Shown in pieces: positions 18,603 through 27,417 of a DNA stretch of 64,000 bases. Every line of letters begins with the position of its first letter. Within the stretch, counting starts at the first letter, position 1. The translations under genes and the position numbers were made by a program. This DNA is from Streptomyces sp. GQFP (GTDB lineage Bacteria > Actinomycetota > Actinomycetes > Streptomycetales > Streptomycetaceae): positions 4,650,001 through 4,714,000 of the forward strand of contig NZ_CP089312.1 in the NCBI RefSeq assembly GCF_021545335.1, written 5' to 3'. The notes beneath the pieces are model-generated. The model saw nothing but the letters and a program-made list of their open reading frames with translations, was not told the origin of the DNA and did no database searches.

Positions 18603-20897
18603 ATGCAACTCGCCGCGATCATCGTGTCGCTGGTCCTGACCGTGGTCGGCGTCGCGCTGCTCGCACGCGCCATCGGTCAGTTCGTCCGGTACTTCAAACT
18701 CGGCCAGCCGGTCCCGGCCGGCGTGCGGACGGACAACCCCAACCAGCGCAGTGTGACGCTGGTGAAGGAGTTCCTCGGCCATACGCGGATGAACCGCTGG
18801 GGCATCGTCGGCTTCGCACACTGGTTCGTCGCGGTCGGCTTCCTCACGCTGCCGCCGACCCTCGCCCAGGCCTTCGGCCAGCTGTTCTCGGCGGACTGGA
18901 CGCTCCCGGTCATCGGCGGCTTCCTGCCGTTCGAGATGTACATCGAGTTCATCGGTGTGATGACGATCATCGGCATCGCCGTACTGATCGTGATCCGCCT
19001 GCTGAACCTGCCCTCGCGCCCCGGCCGCAAGTCCCGCTTCGCGGGCTCCAAGGCGGGCCAGGCGTACTTCGTCGAGTACGTCATCCTCACCATCGGCCTC
19101 GCGATCTACGTGCTGCGCGGCCTCGAGGGCGCGATCCACCACGTCGAGCACTACGAGGCCGGGTACTTCGCCTCGTACCCCCTCGTCCTCGCCTTCAAGG
19201 GCCTGAGCGTCGGCGCCCTCCAGAACCTCATCTACTTCACCGCGATGGTGAAGATCAGCACGTCGTTCGTCTGGATGATCGTCGTCTCGCTCAACACCAA
19301 CATGGGTGTCGCCTGGCACCGCTTCCTCGCCTTCCCGAACATCTGGTTCAAGCGCGAGGCGACCGGCGGCACGGCCCTGGGCGCCCTCCAGCCGATGACG
19401 TCCGGCGGCAAGCCGATCGACTTCACGGACCCGGGCGACGACGACGTCTTCGGCGTCAGCCAGGTGGAGCAGTTCTCCTGGAAGGGCCTGCTCGACTTCT
19501 CGACGTGTACGGAGTGCGGTCGCTGCCAGTCGCAGTGCCCGGCCTGGAACACCGGCAAGCCACTCTCCCCCAAGCTGCTCATCATGTCCCTGCGGGACCA
19601 CGCCCACGCCAAGGCGCCGTACCTGCTGGCGGGCGGCGGCAAGACGATGGAGGGCGAGGAGAAGGCGAGTGAGGAGCAGCTCACCGGTGTGCCCGCGGCG
19701 GCGTTGGCCGAGGCCGAACGGCCCCTCATCGGCACCCTCGAAGAGAACGGCGTCATCGACCCGGACGTCCTGTGGTCCTGCACGACCTGCGGTGCCTGCG
19801 TCGAGCAGTGCCCGGTGGACATCGAGCACGTCGACCACATCGTCGACATGCGCCGCTACCAGGTGATGATCGAGAGCGCGTTCCCGTCCGAGGCGGGCAC
19901 GATGCTCAAGAACCTGGAGAAGAAGGGCAACCCCTGGGGCCTGGCGAAGAAGCAGCGCCTGGAATGGCTCAAGGAGCTCGACTTCGAGGTGCCGGTCGTC
20001 GGCAAGGACATCGAGGACCTGACCGAGGTCGAGTACCTGTACTGGGTCGGCTGCGCGGGCTCGCTGGAAGACCGAGCGAAGAAAACCACCAAGGCGTTCG
20101 CCGAACTCCTCCACATCGCGGGCGTCAAGTTCGCGATCATGGGCGGCGACGAGAAGTGCACCGGTGACTCGGCACGGCGTCTCGGCAACGAGCCGCTGTT
20201 CCAGGAACTCGGCATGGAGAACGTGGCCGCGCTGAACATGGCGTTCGGCGAGGAGACGGACGACGACGGCAACGTCACCCCGGAGTCCAAGAAGCCGAGG
20301 TCGGCGAAGAAGATCGTCGCGACCTGCCCGCACTGCCTGAACACCATCGGCAACGAGTACCCGCAGCTCGGCGGCGACTACGAGACCATCCACCACACCC
20401 AGCTGCTCCAGCACCTCATCGACGAGGGCAAGCTGCTCCCGGTGACCCCGGTCGACGGCCTCATCACCTACCACGACCCCTGCTACCTGGGCCGCCACAA
20501 CAAGATCTACACGCCCCCGCGCGAGATCATGTCGGCCGTCCCGGGCCTGCGCCAGCAGGAGATGCACCGCCACAAGGAACGCGGCTTCTGCTGCGGCGCG
20601 GGCGGCGCGCGGATGTGGATGGAGGAGCGGATCGGCAAGCGCATCAACAACGAGCGCGTCGACGAGGCCCTGTCGTTGAACCCCGACATCGTCTCGACGG
20701 CCTGCCCGTTCTGCCTGGTCATGCTCACCGACTCGGTCAACGGCAAGAAGAACGAGGGCAAGGCGAAGGAGTCCATCACGGTGGTGGACGTCGCCCAGCT
20801 GCTCCTGGAGTCCGTGAAGACCCCGGTCCCGGACGACGAGCCCCCGGCGGGCACGGCGGAAGCGGAGAGCGCGCCGGAGCCGCAGCCGGTGAAGTAG
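18603..20897 (+). CDS. Membrane-bound (Fe-S) oxidoreductase, HdrD/GlpC-like
   Basis: 764 residues. The N-terminal third has about five to six transmembrane helices with histidines typical of a b-type cytochrome/NarI-like anchor. Two 4Fe-4S motifs follow, CTECGRCQSQCP (about 301) and CTTCGACVEQCP (about 393). Two CCG-type cysteine-rich domains lie in the C-terminal third (CPHCLNTIGNEY, YHDPCYLGRHN, FCCGAGGARMWMEE). This layout fits quinone-linked electron transfer related to heterodisulfide reductase D and glycerol-3-phosphate dehydrogenase subunit C. The electron donor is unknown. The acidic Pro-rich C-tail is probably disordered. Monocistronic, closed by a hairpin at 20919. Confidence 0.88.
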   Translation: MQLAAIIVSLVLTVVGVALLARAIGQFVRYFKLGQPVPAGVRTDNPNQRSVTLVKEFLGHTRMNRWGIVGFAHWFVAVGFLTLPPTLAQAFGQLFSADWTLPVIGGFLPFEMYIEFIGVMTIIGIAVLIVIRLLNLPSRPGRKSRFAGSKAGQAYFVEYVILTIGLAIYVLRGLEGAIHHVEHYEAGYFASYPLVLAFKGLSVGALQNLIYFTAMVKISTSFVWMIVVSLNTNMGVAWHRFLAFPNIWFKREATGGTALGALQPMTSGGKPIDFTDPGDDDVFGVSQVEQFSWKGLLDFSTCTECGRCQSQCPAWNTGKPLSPKLLIMSLRDHAHAKAPYLLAGGGKTMEGEEKASEEQLTGVPAAALAEAERPLIGTLEENGVIDPDVLWSCTTCGACVEQCPVDIEHVDHIVDMRRYQVMIESAFPSEAGTMLKNLEKKGNPWGLAKKQRLEWLKELDFEVPVVGKDIEDLTEVEYLYWVGCAGSLEDRAKKTTKAFAELLHIAGVKFAIMGGDEKCTGDSARRLGNEPLFQELGMENVAALNMAFGEETDDDGNVTPESKKPRSAKKIVATCPHCLNTIGNEYPQLGGDYETIHHTQLLQHLIDEGKLLPVTPVDGLITYHDPCYLGRHNKIYTPPREIMSAVPGLRQQEMHRHKERGFCCGAGGARMWMEERIGKRINNERVDEALSLNPDIVSTACPFCLVMLTDSVNGKKNEGKAKESITVVDVAQLLLESVKTPVPDDEPPAGTAEAESAPEPQPVK

Positions 20898-20918
20898 GCG
20901 GGTCCGGAGCAGGTCTGA

Positions 20919-20949
20919 ATGGGGTCGACGCCGGTGGCGTCGACCCCAT
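20919..20949 (+). terminator. Terminator-like hairpin
   Basis: 14-bp perfect stem (20919-20932 / 20936-20949) with a GGT loop, 22 bases after the oxidoreductase stop. Confidence 0.8.
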
Positions 20950-20963
20950 TCTCAACTCCCGTA

Positions 20964-21028
20964 CAACCATCGCCACTTGTCACGGGTCTCCTGATCACCC
21001 CGGTGATCACCGCAACCTTGGAGACCCC
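20964..21028 (+). promoter_or_regulatory. ECF-like promoter with nested palindromes
   Basis: CAACC (20964-20968), 17 nt, GTC (20986-20988), the same spacing as at 1244 and 11147. Here the dyad is split: GGGTCTCC pairs with GGAGACCC (20984-20991 / 21020-21027) around an inner TGATCACC/GGTGATCA. The outer right arm merges with the GGAG ribosome site of the TTG start at 21029. Confidence 0.5.
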
Positions 21029-22426
21029 TTGCGCTCCCGTGCCTCCCTCCTGGCCACAGCTCTCGTCGCCGCCACCCTGAGTCCGCTGGCCCTCGCCGCC
21101 CCGGCCCCGGCCGCCGCGGCGAAGCACGTGGACGACTTCAACGGCGACGGCCACCGCGACCTGCTCCTCGGCGACTCGACAGCCACGGTGGCCGGGCAGC
21201 GGAACGCGGGCGCGGTCGTCGTCATCTGGGGCTCGGCGACAGGCCTGAACCCCGCCAAACGCTCGGTCATCACACAGAACAGCCCCGGCATCGCGGGCGT
21301 GGCCGAGGCGAAGGACCGCTTCGGCGCGAAGGTCACCTCGGCCGACCTGAACAAGGACGGCTACGCGGACGTCGTCGCAAGCTCCCCCGGCGAACTGCAC
21401 GCCGGCCGCCACGGCACGCTCACCGTCCTGTGGGGCTCCAAGTCGGGCCTGACCAAGGGCAGTACGTACGCGTCCCCGGGCAGCAAGGCGGAGACCTTCG
21501 GCCTGGACGCCGCCATCGGCGACTTCAACGCCGACGGCCAGCTGGACATCGTCTCCGTGGACGGCGATTTCGTCTGGTTCCTGCGCGGCCCGTTCACCAA
21601 GGCCGGCGGGCGCGGCAAGGCCACCAACCTCGACCCGTGGGACGGCGAGAACATCAAGGCCGAGATGGTGGTGGCCGGCAAGGTCACCAAGGACGGCACC
21701 GCCGACTTCGCGCTCATCGGGTACGACGTGGACACCAACAGCAACCGCGTCTGGTTCTACAAGGGCGGCAGGAACGGCCCCGCCAAGCCCTGGAAGCGCA
21801 CCCTGCCCGCCTCCTCCGACCTCGTCGGCTCCAGCGCCGTGATCGCCGACTTCGACCGCAACGGCTACGGCGACCTCGCGATCGGCGTCTCCCGCTCAGG
21901 CAGGGGCGGCGCGGTTCGTGTCCTGCCCGGCACGGCCACCGGCCCAGCAGGCAAGCTCCTCACCCTCACCCAGAACACCGCGGGCGTCCCCGGCAGCGTG
22001 GAGGACAGCGACTACTTCGGGTACGACGTCTCGGCCGCCGACACCAACGGCGACGGCTATCCGGACCTGGCCGTCGGCGCCCCCTACGAGGCGCTCGGCA
22101 GCAGCTACTGGGCCGACGGTTCCATCACCGTCCTGCGCGGCGGCTCCACCGGCCTCACCGGCAGGAACGCCCGCCAGTACGACCGCACCACCGCCGACCT
22201 GCCGAACGTCTCCCCGGACAACGCCTGGCTCGGCGCCTCCCTTCTCCTGCGCGACTTCAACCGCGACGGCCGCGCCGAGCTGATCGCCACGGCCAACGAG
22301 GGGGGCCGCCTCCACATCCTCCCCGGCACCTCGTCCGGCCCGACGGGCACCGGCTCCCGCACGCTCACCGTCCCCCAACTGGGCCTGGGGGCACGGGCGT
22401 TCATGGCGGCAGAGCTGACGGACTGA
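21029..22426 (+). CDS. Secreted FG-GAP repeat (integrin alpha-like) beta-propeller protein
   Basis: 465 residues from TTG 21029, preceded by GGAG. A signal peptide (LLATALVAATLSPLALAAPAP) precedes about seven FG-GAP/VCBS blades, each with a calcium-binding DxNxDGxxD loop (DFNGDGHRD, DLNKDGYAD, DFNADGQLD, DFDRNGYGD, DTNGDGYPD, DFNRDGRAE). One complete seven-bladed propeller is predicted, extracellular and probably Ca-binding. The function of these abundant Streptomyces proteins is not known. It shares its leader architecture with the PA14-FN3 genes, which suggests co-regulation. Confidence 0.88.
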   Translation: MRSRASLLATALVAATLSPLALAAPAPAAAAKHVDDFNGDGHRDLLLGDSTATVAGQRNAGAVVVIWGSATGLNPAKRSVITQNSPGIAGVAEAKDRFGAKVTSADLNKDGYADVVASSPGELHAGRHGTLTVLWGSKSGLTKGSTYASPGSKAETFGLDAAIGDFNADGQLDIVSVDGDFVWFLRGPFTKAGGRGKATNLDPWDGENIKAEMVVAGKVTKDGTADFALIGYDVDTNSNRVWFYKGGRNGPAKPWKRTLPASSDLVGSSAVIADFDRNGYGDLAIGVSRSGRGGAVRVLPGTATGPAGKLLTLTQNTAGVPGSVEDSDYFGYDVSAADTNGDGYPDLAVGAPYEALGSSYWADGSITVLRGGSTGLTGRNARQYDRTTADLPNVSPDNAWLGASLLLRDFNRDGRAELIATANEGGRLHILPGTSSGPTGTGSRTLTVPQLGLGARAFMAAELTD

Positions 22427-22445
22427 CCGCCGTAGCAGCCAGGCG

Positions 22446-22477
22446 CCCCTGTGTCGTGTTCCGCACCGGCACAGGGG
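22446..22477 (+). terminator. Weak terminator-like hairpin
   Basis: 8-bp stem CCCCTGTG / CACAGGGG with a 16-nt loop, 20 bases after the FG-GAP stop. Confidence 0.4.
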
Positions 22478-22522
22478 TGTCTTCACATCTCGAACACGTG
22501 CATCATTACTGAGCAGTTGCCA

Positions 22523-23863
22523 ATGGGGTCAACGGTCAGGACGAGGTGCAGGGTGCGCGTGCGAAGAGGCGGTCGGGGTACGGCGGTCACCGGCGGGTTG
22601 GCGGCCATCGCCGCCCTGGTGGCACTCACCGCCTGCGGCCCCCTCTCCAGTGACGACCGGGCAGCCGCCACCCAGACCCCCGTCCAGGCCGCCAAGGCCC
22701 CCGCCCAGCGCCCGATACCGCAGGGCGACGGCAGCAAGACCGCCGACGACTTCAACGGTGACGGTCACCGTGACCTGGTCCTCAACGACCTCGTCAAGGA
22801 CCAGCTCCACACCGACGACGCCGGTATCGGCATCGTCTACGGCTCACCGACCGGACTCGTCCCCGGCGCCCGGCAGTTGCTGAGCCCGGCCCGTCAAGCG
22901 GCCCGTACGAAGGGCCAGTTGCCGGCGGTCTTCGACGCGGAGGCCAGCTGCGACCTCGACGGCGACGGCTTCACCGACCTGGTCGTGTCGACCGACCCGC
23001 CCTACGACGGCCAGGGCCAGCCCTCGGTGCCGCTCCAGCTCCTCTTCGGCTCCCCCGACGGCCTCACCGGCCGCGCGGTCGCCCTCACGATCCCGGCGCG
23101 GGCCCGCGCGGGCAACGACTGGCCCGACCAGCCGGTGTGCGGCGACTTCGACGGGGACGGCGCCCAGGACCTGGCCGTCCACGCCTCCGGCAAGCAACTC
23201 AGCTATCTGCGCGGCCCGTTCACCCGCAAGGGCGCCCCGAGCAAGGCCGGTGCCCCGATCACCGCCCCCGGCAACGTCCCGACGGGCCCGGCGGCCGACG
23301 TGAACCATGACGGATACGACGACCTGGTGGTCCGTACGACGGAGGGCACCGCCAGGTCGGCGGTCGTGCTGGGCGGTCCGAACGGTCCGACGCGCACGGG
23401 AACGGCGCTGCCCGAGGGCATCGATGTCGCCCTAGGCCGCTTCGGCAAGGGGAAGGACCTGGACGCGGCAGTGGGCGCGATGGGCGAAACGTCCCTGCGG
23501 TACGACCTCCCCGACGCCACCTCCGGCACCCTCGCCTCCCCCGGCTCGATGCTCGACACCGGCGACTTCGACGGCGACGGCCGCGACGAACTCGTCTCCA
23601 GCGGCTCCCGGTTGAGGGTGTTCCGGGCCCCGAACGCGGCGGCCGGCATCTCGGCGAAGGGCATGGTGACCGTCGCGCCACCGGCGAAGGGGACGACGCG
23701 CGTCCTGACGGTCGGCGACTTCGACGGCGACAGACGGGCCGACCTGGTGGTGCGGACGTACCGGGGAGAGACCTGGGACGAGGTGGCTGTGTACGCCGGG
23801 GTCAAGGGCGACATGGTGGCGGCGGAGCCGTCGGTGACGTTCTCCAGCTCGGAGTTCCTGTAG
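22523..23863 (+). CDS. FG-GAP repeat lipoprotein, N-terminal part of a probably split gene
   Basis: 446 residues from ATG 22523 (an upstream in-frame GTG at 22451 lies in the terminator region). A lipobox (VALTAC) follows a basic n-region, so membrane anchoring is predicted. Calcium-loop repeats include DFNGDGHRD, DLDGDGFTD, DFDGDGAQD, DVNHDGYDD, DFDGDGRDE and DFDGDRRAD. The frame stops at TAG 23861, and FG-GAP sequence resumes at once in the +1 frame (23872-24294), including a typical YDNFGASIAAGDINGDGYRD blade. A one-base indel near 23860 would fuse them. Alternatively they are two adjacent genes. Confidence 0.8.
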   Translation: MGSTVRTRCRVRVRRGGRGTAVTGGLAAIAALVALTACGPLSSDDRAAATQTPVQAAKAPAQRPIPQGDGSKTADDFNGDGHRDLVLNDLVKDQLHTDDAGIGIVYGSPTGLVPGARQLLSPARQAARTKGQLPAVFDAEASCDLDGDGFTDLVVSTDPPYDGQGQPSVPLQLLFGSPDGLTGRAVALTIPARARAGNDWPDQPVCGDFDGDGAQDLAVHASGKQLSYLRGPFTRKGAPSKAGAPITAPGNVPTGPAADVNHDGYDDLVVRTTEGTARSAVVLGGPNGPTRTGTALPEGIDVALGRFGKGKDLDAAVGAMGETSLRYDLPDATSGTLASPGSMLDTGDFDGDGRDELVSSGSRLRVFRAPNAAAGISAKGMVTVAPPAKGTTRVLTVGDFDGDRRADLVVRTYRGETWDEVAVYAGVKGDMVAAEPSVTFSSSEFL

Positions 23864-23871
23864 GAAATGGA

Positions 23872-24294
23872 GTGTCGTACACGGCGGGCATCGCGGACAG
23901 CGCGGAGACGTACGACAACTTCGGCGCGAGCATCGCCGCCGGCGACATCAACGGCGACGGCTACCGCGACCTCGCGATCGGCTCGTACGGCGAACGGATC
24001 GCCGACAAGCCGTACGCGGGCGGGTTCCACGTCCTGTACGGCCGCGCCGGGGGCCTCACGACCGCCGGCTCACAGTGGCTCGCCCGCAGCTCGGCGGGCA
24101 TCCCGGGCGATGTCACCGACGGCGACATGTTCGGCGCGAAGCTCCGCCTGCGCGACGGCAACCGCGACGGCAAGGCCGACCTGTACGTCTCGGGCGGCAA
24201 CGGTTCGGTGCGGCTGCTCGGCTCGGCGACGGGGATCAGGACGACGGGGGCGACGTCGGTGCCGGAGAGCGTGATCGACGGGATGCTTCCGTAG
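23872..24294 (+). CDS. FG-GAP repeat C-terminal part (frameshifted continuation or small gene)
   Basis: 140 residues with two FG-GAP blades (DINGDGYRDLAIG, DGNRDGKADLYV) and no signal peptide. It starts only eight bases after the previous stop, in a different frame. Read through the junction, the frame gives GNGVSYTAGIADSAE, typical of the strand before an FG-GAP blade. Lacking its own export signal, it is best read as the C-terminus of the lipoprotein gene split by a frameshift. Confidence 0.6.
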   Translation: MSYTAGIADSAETYDNFGASIAAGDINGDGYRDLAIGSYGERIADKPYAGGFHVLYGRAGGLTTAGSQWLARSSAGIPGDVTDGDMFGAKLRLRDGNRDGKADLYVSGGNGSVRLLGSATGIRTTGATSVPESVIDGMLP

Positions 24295-24463
24295 CCCGTA
24301 GAGGAGCCGACGGGGATGCCTCCCTGGGGGTTCTTCAGGTTCCTCAGGTTCCCTAGGGGAAATGTGAAGGGCCCCTTAAGGGATGTCACAGGTCGGCAGC
24401 AAAGGGGGCTCCGAAAGCCCGGGCCCCACCCGTCACTCTCCGGGACCAGGTACGTTCGATGAC

Positions 24464-25462
24464 GTGGCTGGATTCAGGATCGGACGCGGCGGCCGGGACA
24501 ACCGCCCCCCGCAAGCGCGACCGCAACAAAACCCGCGGCAGCAGCCGTACGGCCAGCAGCCCCCGCAGGGCGGCCCGTCGTACGGCTACCCGTCCGCGCC
24601 TCAGCAGCCGTACGGCGGCGGACAGCCGTCGTACGGCGGCCCGGGCGGCGCCGGACGGCAGTGGCCCCCGCAGGCGACGGCGGCCGGCGGCGGTTACAAC
24701 GGACCCGGGGGTCACGGCGAGCCGGAGTACTTCGGCGACGACGGACACGGGCAGCACGGGCATGGGCAGCACGGGCACGGCCCCCAGGGGCACCCCAACA
24801 ACCCCGTGGACCCGTACGCGGCCAACAACCCTGGTCACACACAGGCGTTCACGGTCGGCGACGACGGGTACCACCAGGGCGACACCTATCGCGCCGGCGC
24901 CGCCGCGGCCCCGCCGTCCGGTCCGCGCCTGCGCTGGAAGGAACTGCTGCGGGGCATCGTCACCTCCCCCGACCGCACGTTCCTCCAGATGCGCGACTAC
25001 CAGGTGTGGGCACCCGCCCTCGTCGTCACGTTCCTGTACGGCCTGATCGCCGTCTTCGGGTTCGACGACACGCGCGAGGACACGATAAACGCCACCCTCA
25101 ACAACGCGATCCCGATCGTGTTGACGACGGGCGTGGCAATGGTCCTGAGCGCCTTCGTCCTGGGCGTGGTCACCCACACCCTGGCCCGCCAGCTCGGCGG
25201 CGACGGAGCCTGGCAGCCGACGGTGGGCCTGTCGATGCTGATCATGTCGATCACGGACGCCCCCCGCCTGGTCGTCGCGATGTTCGCGGGCGGCGACGCA
25301 CCCTTCGTACAGATCCTGGGCTGGGTGACCTGGGTCGCGGCGGGCATCCTGCTGACCCTGATGGTCCGCCGCTCCCACGACCTCCCGTGGCCGAAGGCGC
25401 TGGGAGCGTCGGCGATCCAGCTGATCGCGCTGCTGTCGATCGTGAAGCTGGGCACGTTCTAA
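24464..25462 (+). CDS. Yip1-family membrane protein
   Basis: 332 residues from GTG 24464 (MAGFRIGRG); an in-frame upstream start at 24383 adds 27 residues without a clear site. Residues 1-140 are a low-complexity Gln/Pro/Gly/Tyr- and His-rich region (QQPYGQQPPQGG, GHGQHGHGQHGHG). The C-terminal ~180 residues contain about five helices of the Yip1 domain, starting at a WKELLRGIVTSPDRTFLQMR amphipathic segment. Bacterial Yip1 proteins are membrane proteins of uncertain role. A hairpin shared with the convergent downstream gene ends transcription. Confidence 0.82.
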   Translation: MAGFRIGRGGRDNRPPQARPQQNPRQQPYGQQPPQGGPSYGYPSAPQQPYGGGQPSYGGPGGAGRQWPPQATAAGGGYNGPGGHGEPEYFGDDGHGQHGHGQHGHGPQGHPNNPVDPYAANNPGHTQAFTVGDDGYHQGDTYRAGAAAAPPSGPRLRWKELLRGIVTSPDRTFLQMRDYQVWAPALVVTFLYGLIAVFGFDDTREDTINATLNNAIPIVLTTGVAMVLSAFVLGVVTHTLARQLGGDGAWQPTVGLSMLIMSITDAPRLVVAMFAGGDAPFVQILGWVTWVAAGILLTLMVRRSHDLPWPKALGASAIQLIALLSIVKLGTF

Positions 25463-25482
25463 GGGAAGCGTTCGAGGAGTAC

Positions 25483-25514
25483 GGGGATACGGGGGCCCAC
25501 GCCCCCGTATCCCC
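25483..25514. terminator. Bidirectional terminator hairpin
   Basis: 14-bp perfect stem (25483-25496 / 25501-25514), 4-nt loop, between convergent genes; its right end is adjacent to the stop of the phosphoribosyltransferase gene. Confidence 0.85.
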
Positions 25515-25516
25515 GG

Positions 25517-26014
25517 TCAGGCGTCGAGAACCTGGCCCGCGCGGCGGACGACCGGGGGCTCGACGGACCACGGGAAGTTGATCCACTCATCGGTGCGCTT
25601 CCACACGTACTCGCACTTCACAAGGGACTGTGTCTTCTCGTAGATGACGGCGGAACGCACCTCGGCGACGGCGTCCAGACAGAAATCCCGCACCAGCTTG
25701 AGCGTCTTGCCGGTGTCGGCGACGTCGTCGGTGATGAGGACCTTCTTGTCGGAGAAGTCGATGGCGTTGGGAACGGGCGCGAGCATGACGGGCATGGGGA
25801 GTGTGGTCCCGACGCCGGTATAGAACTCGACGTTGACAAGGTGGATGTTCTTGCAGTCGAGGGCATAGGCAAGCCCCCCGGCCACGAACACACCCCCACG
25901 CGCAATGCTGAGCACGACGTCGGGCTCGTACCCGTCGTCGGCGATGGTCTGCGCGAGTTCACGAACGGCGACGCCGAACGCTTCGTAGGTCAGGTTCTCC
26001 CGTATGCCGCTCAT
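25517..26014 (-). CDS. Phosphoribosyltransferase (xanthine/guanine PRTase-like)
   Basis: 165 residues. The type I PRTase PRPP-binding motif is clear (KKVLITDDVADTGKTL), preceded by a flexible-loop region and the SIARGGVFVAGGLAYAL nucleotide fold strand. The likely reaction is transfer of phosphoribose from PRPP to a purine base in salvage. It is encoded in the same direction as dcd with five bases between, so a nucleotide-metabolism operon is inferred. The base specificity cannot be read from sequence. Confidence 0.9.
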   Translation of the reverse strand: MSGIRENLTYEAFGVAVRELAQTIADDGYEPDVVLSIARGGVFVAGGLAYALDCKNIHLVNVEFYTGVGTTLPMPVMLAPVPNAIDFSDKKVLITDDVADTGKTLKLVRDFCLDAVAEVRSAVIYEKTQSLVKCEYVWKRTDEWINFPWSVEPPVVRRAGQVLDA

Positions 26015-26019
26015 GGCGC

Positions 26020-26595
26020 TCAGACCTGCGTCCGGTGGAAGTTGAGGAAGGACCGGGAGGCGGTGGGTCCGCGCTGCCCCTGGTACCGGGAGCCGTAGCG
26101 CTCACTGCCGTACGGGAACTCGGCGGGCGAGGTCAGCCGGAAGAGACACAGCTGGCCGATCTTCATACCGGGCCAGAGCTTGATGGGGAGGGTGGCGAGG
26201 TTGGAGAGCTCCAGCGTCACATGTCCGCTGAACCCCGGGTCGATGAACCCGGCGGTGGAGTGGGTGACGAGCCCGAGCCGCCCGAGGGAACTCTTGCCTT
26301 CGAGACGGGAGGCGAGGTCATCGGGGAGGGAGACGACCTCGTAAGTCGAAGCGAGCACGAACTCCCCAGGGTGGAGGATGAACGGCTCGTCACCCTCGGG
26401 CTCGACGAGCCGAGTGAGGTCGGCCTGCTCGATCGAGGGGTCGATGTGGGGGTAGCGGTGGTTCTCGAACACCCGGAAGAAGCGGTCGAGGCGCACGTCC
26501 ACGCTCGACGGCTGAACCATTGATTCGTCGTAGGGATCGATCCGTACTCGCCCGGCGTCGATCTCGGCCCGGATGTCCTTGTCTGAGAGAAGCAC
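26020..26595 (-). CDS. dcd: dCTP deaminase
   Basis: 191 residues, the full family length. Trimeric dUTPase-fold motifs are present: RLEGKSSLGRLGL, THSTAGFIDPGFSGH and VTLELSN with the catalytic glutamate. It converts dCTP to dUTP and ammonia, feeding dTMP synthesis. It precedes the phosphoribosyltransferase gene and sits between it and the tRNA-Gly locus, marking the end of core chromosome on this side. Confidence 0.96.
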   Translation of the reverse strand: MLLSDKDIRAEIDAGRVRIDPYDESMVQPSSVDVRLDRFFRVFENHRYPHIDPSIEQADLTRLVEPEGDEPFILHPGEFVLASTYEVVSLPDDLASRLEGKSSLGRLGLVTHSTAGFIDPGFSGHVTLELSNLATLPIKLWPGMKIGQLCLFRLTSPAEFPYGSERYGSRYQGQRGPTASRSFLNFHRTQV

Positions 26596-26703
26596 GCCCC
26601 GAGGATACGCAAGGCGCGCGGACCCGCCACAATCGGACGGCTCCGCGCGCCTACAACTGCTTCTACTTCTTACTTACTCTGCTTCACTGGCTCTACTTCT
26701 TCG

Positions 26704-26901
26704 CTACTTACTGCTACCGCTGCGATGCGGCTGATGCTCATGCTGCTGCTCCAACGTCACCGGCACCACACTGCGCAGCCGCGCGCAGCGGGGACACCGG
26801 ACCAGCCGGCCAGGGCCGAGCCGCTCGGCCTGCTGCATCGGGAACGAAGCGGTGCTGAACACGTGCCCTTCGGCACAACGGACGACGGTGCGCTCGATCA
26901 A
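26704..26901 (-). CDS. Small zinc-ribbon-like conserved protein
   Basis: About 65 residues. The segment RTVVRCAEGHVFSTASFP followed by LVRCPRCARLRSVVPV has a C-x2-GH and CPxC arrangement suggesting a zinc ribbon. The open frame continues upstream to 27087, but that part is low-complexity and overlaps a proline-rich antisense region. The TTG at 26901 (preceded by GAGG) gives the compact protein. Start and function uncertain; a His/Gln-rich tail ends the protein. The 100 bases beyond its stop are an unusual pyrimidine-rich tract with CTACTTCTT repeats. Confidence 0.55.
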   Translation of the reverse strand: MIERTVVRCAEGHVFSTASFPMQQAERLGPGRLVRCPRCARLRSVVPVTLEQQHEHQPHRSGSSK

Positions 26902-27220
26902 GTCCTCAGAGTCCCTTCCCCAAGAGCCGTCGCCGGTCACTGTCGAGACCAACGAGGAAAGCCACATTACGGGACGAAAAGGGCGGCCTCCAGGCGGCAC
27001 TCCGGTCCCGCCCGACCCCTCTTCCGCGCCCCCACCGTACGCCCCAACTCCGGCCGCCCGCAGCCCGGCCACCCCGCGAAAACCCACCCGGCCGACACTT
27101 GGAACACCCCCGGAATCCTCCGGAAACGGAGGCAGGCCCCACGGCTCGGCGCCGGGGGCCTGGCATGAGGTAGAGTGACTGAGCGTTCCGACACCGGTTC
27201 ATTTCCGTCCGGCGTCTTAC

Positions 27221-27294
27221 GCGGGTGTAGTTTAGTGGTAGAACATCAGCTTCCCAAGCTGAGAGTGCGAGTTCGATTCTCGTCACCCGCTCCA
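27221..27294 (+). tRNA. tRNA-Gly (anticodon CCC)
   Basis: A complete cloverleaf: acceptor GCGGGTG/CACCCGC, anticodon stem TCAGC/GCTGA enclosing loop TTCCCAA (anticodon CCC), T-arm GAGTTCGATTC, and an encoded CCA (27292-27294). It reads GGG codons. Its 3' half is the attachment core of the array that follows and is repeated at 43373, 45853, 49194 and 57859. The intact gene is at the left end, so integration preserved the tRNA. Confidence 0.95.
27248..27292 (+). repeat. att1 (attL): 45-nt core in tRNA-Gly
   Basis: From the anticodon stem to just past the acceptor stem (agcttcccaagctgag...cccgctc). Exact or near-exact copies occur at four downstream sites in the same orientation. The arm repeat GTGCCC-N5-GTGCCC follows at 27357-27373, with another GTGCCC at 27388. 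Confidence 0.88.
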
Positions 27295-27299
27295 TGCCA

Positions 27300-27327
27300 A
27301 AGGCCCAGGTCAGAGACTTGGGCCTTG
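27300..27327 (+). terminator. tRNA-Gly terminator hairpin
   Basis: AAGGCCCAGGTC / GACTTGGGCCTT with AGA loop and one G-T pair, followed by TGTTTGTTG. Equivalent hairpins (CCCCAGG...CCTGGGG) follow each of the other four att copies. Confidence 0.8.
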
Positions 27328-27417
27328 TTTGTTGTCTAGTCCAATTTCAGGGTGGCGTGCCCTCCGTGTGCCCTAAGTCGAGGTGAAGTGCCCGTTCCGG
27401 GGCCTCGGGACGCGAAT

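Noticed and set aside
24720..24800. GGGCACGGGCATGGGCAG-type repeats as a possible CRISPR or minisatellite.
   Set aside because: They encode the GHGQHGHGQH tract of the Yip1 protein; simple in-frame coding repeats. No CRISPR array is visible anywhere in the window.
26596..26703. Pyrimidine-rich tract with CTACTTCTT repeats as a regulatory RNA.
   Set aside because: No conserved structure or terminator could be seen; it may simply be the 3' flank of the small zinc-ribbon gene.
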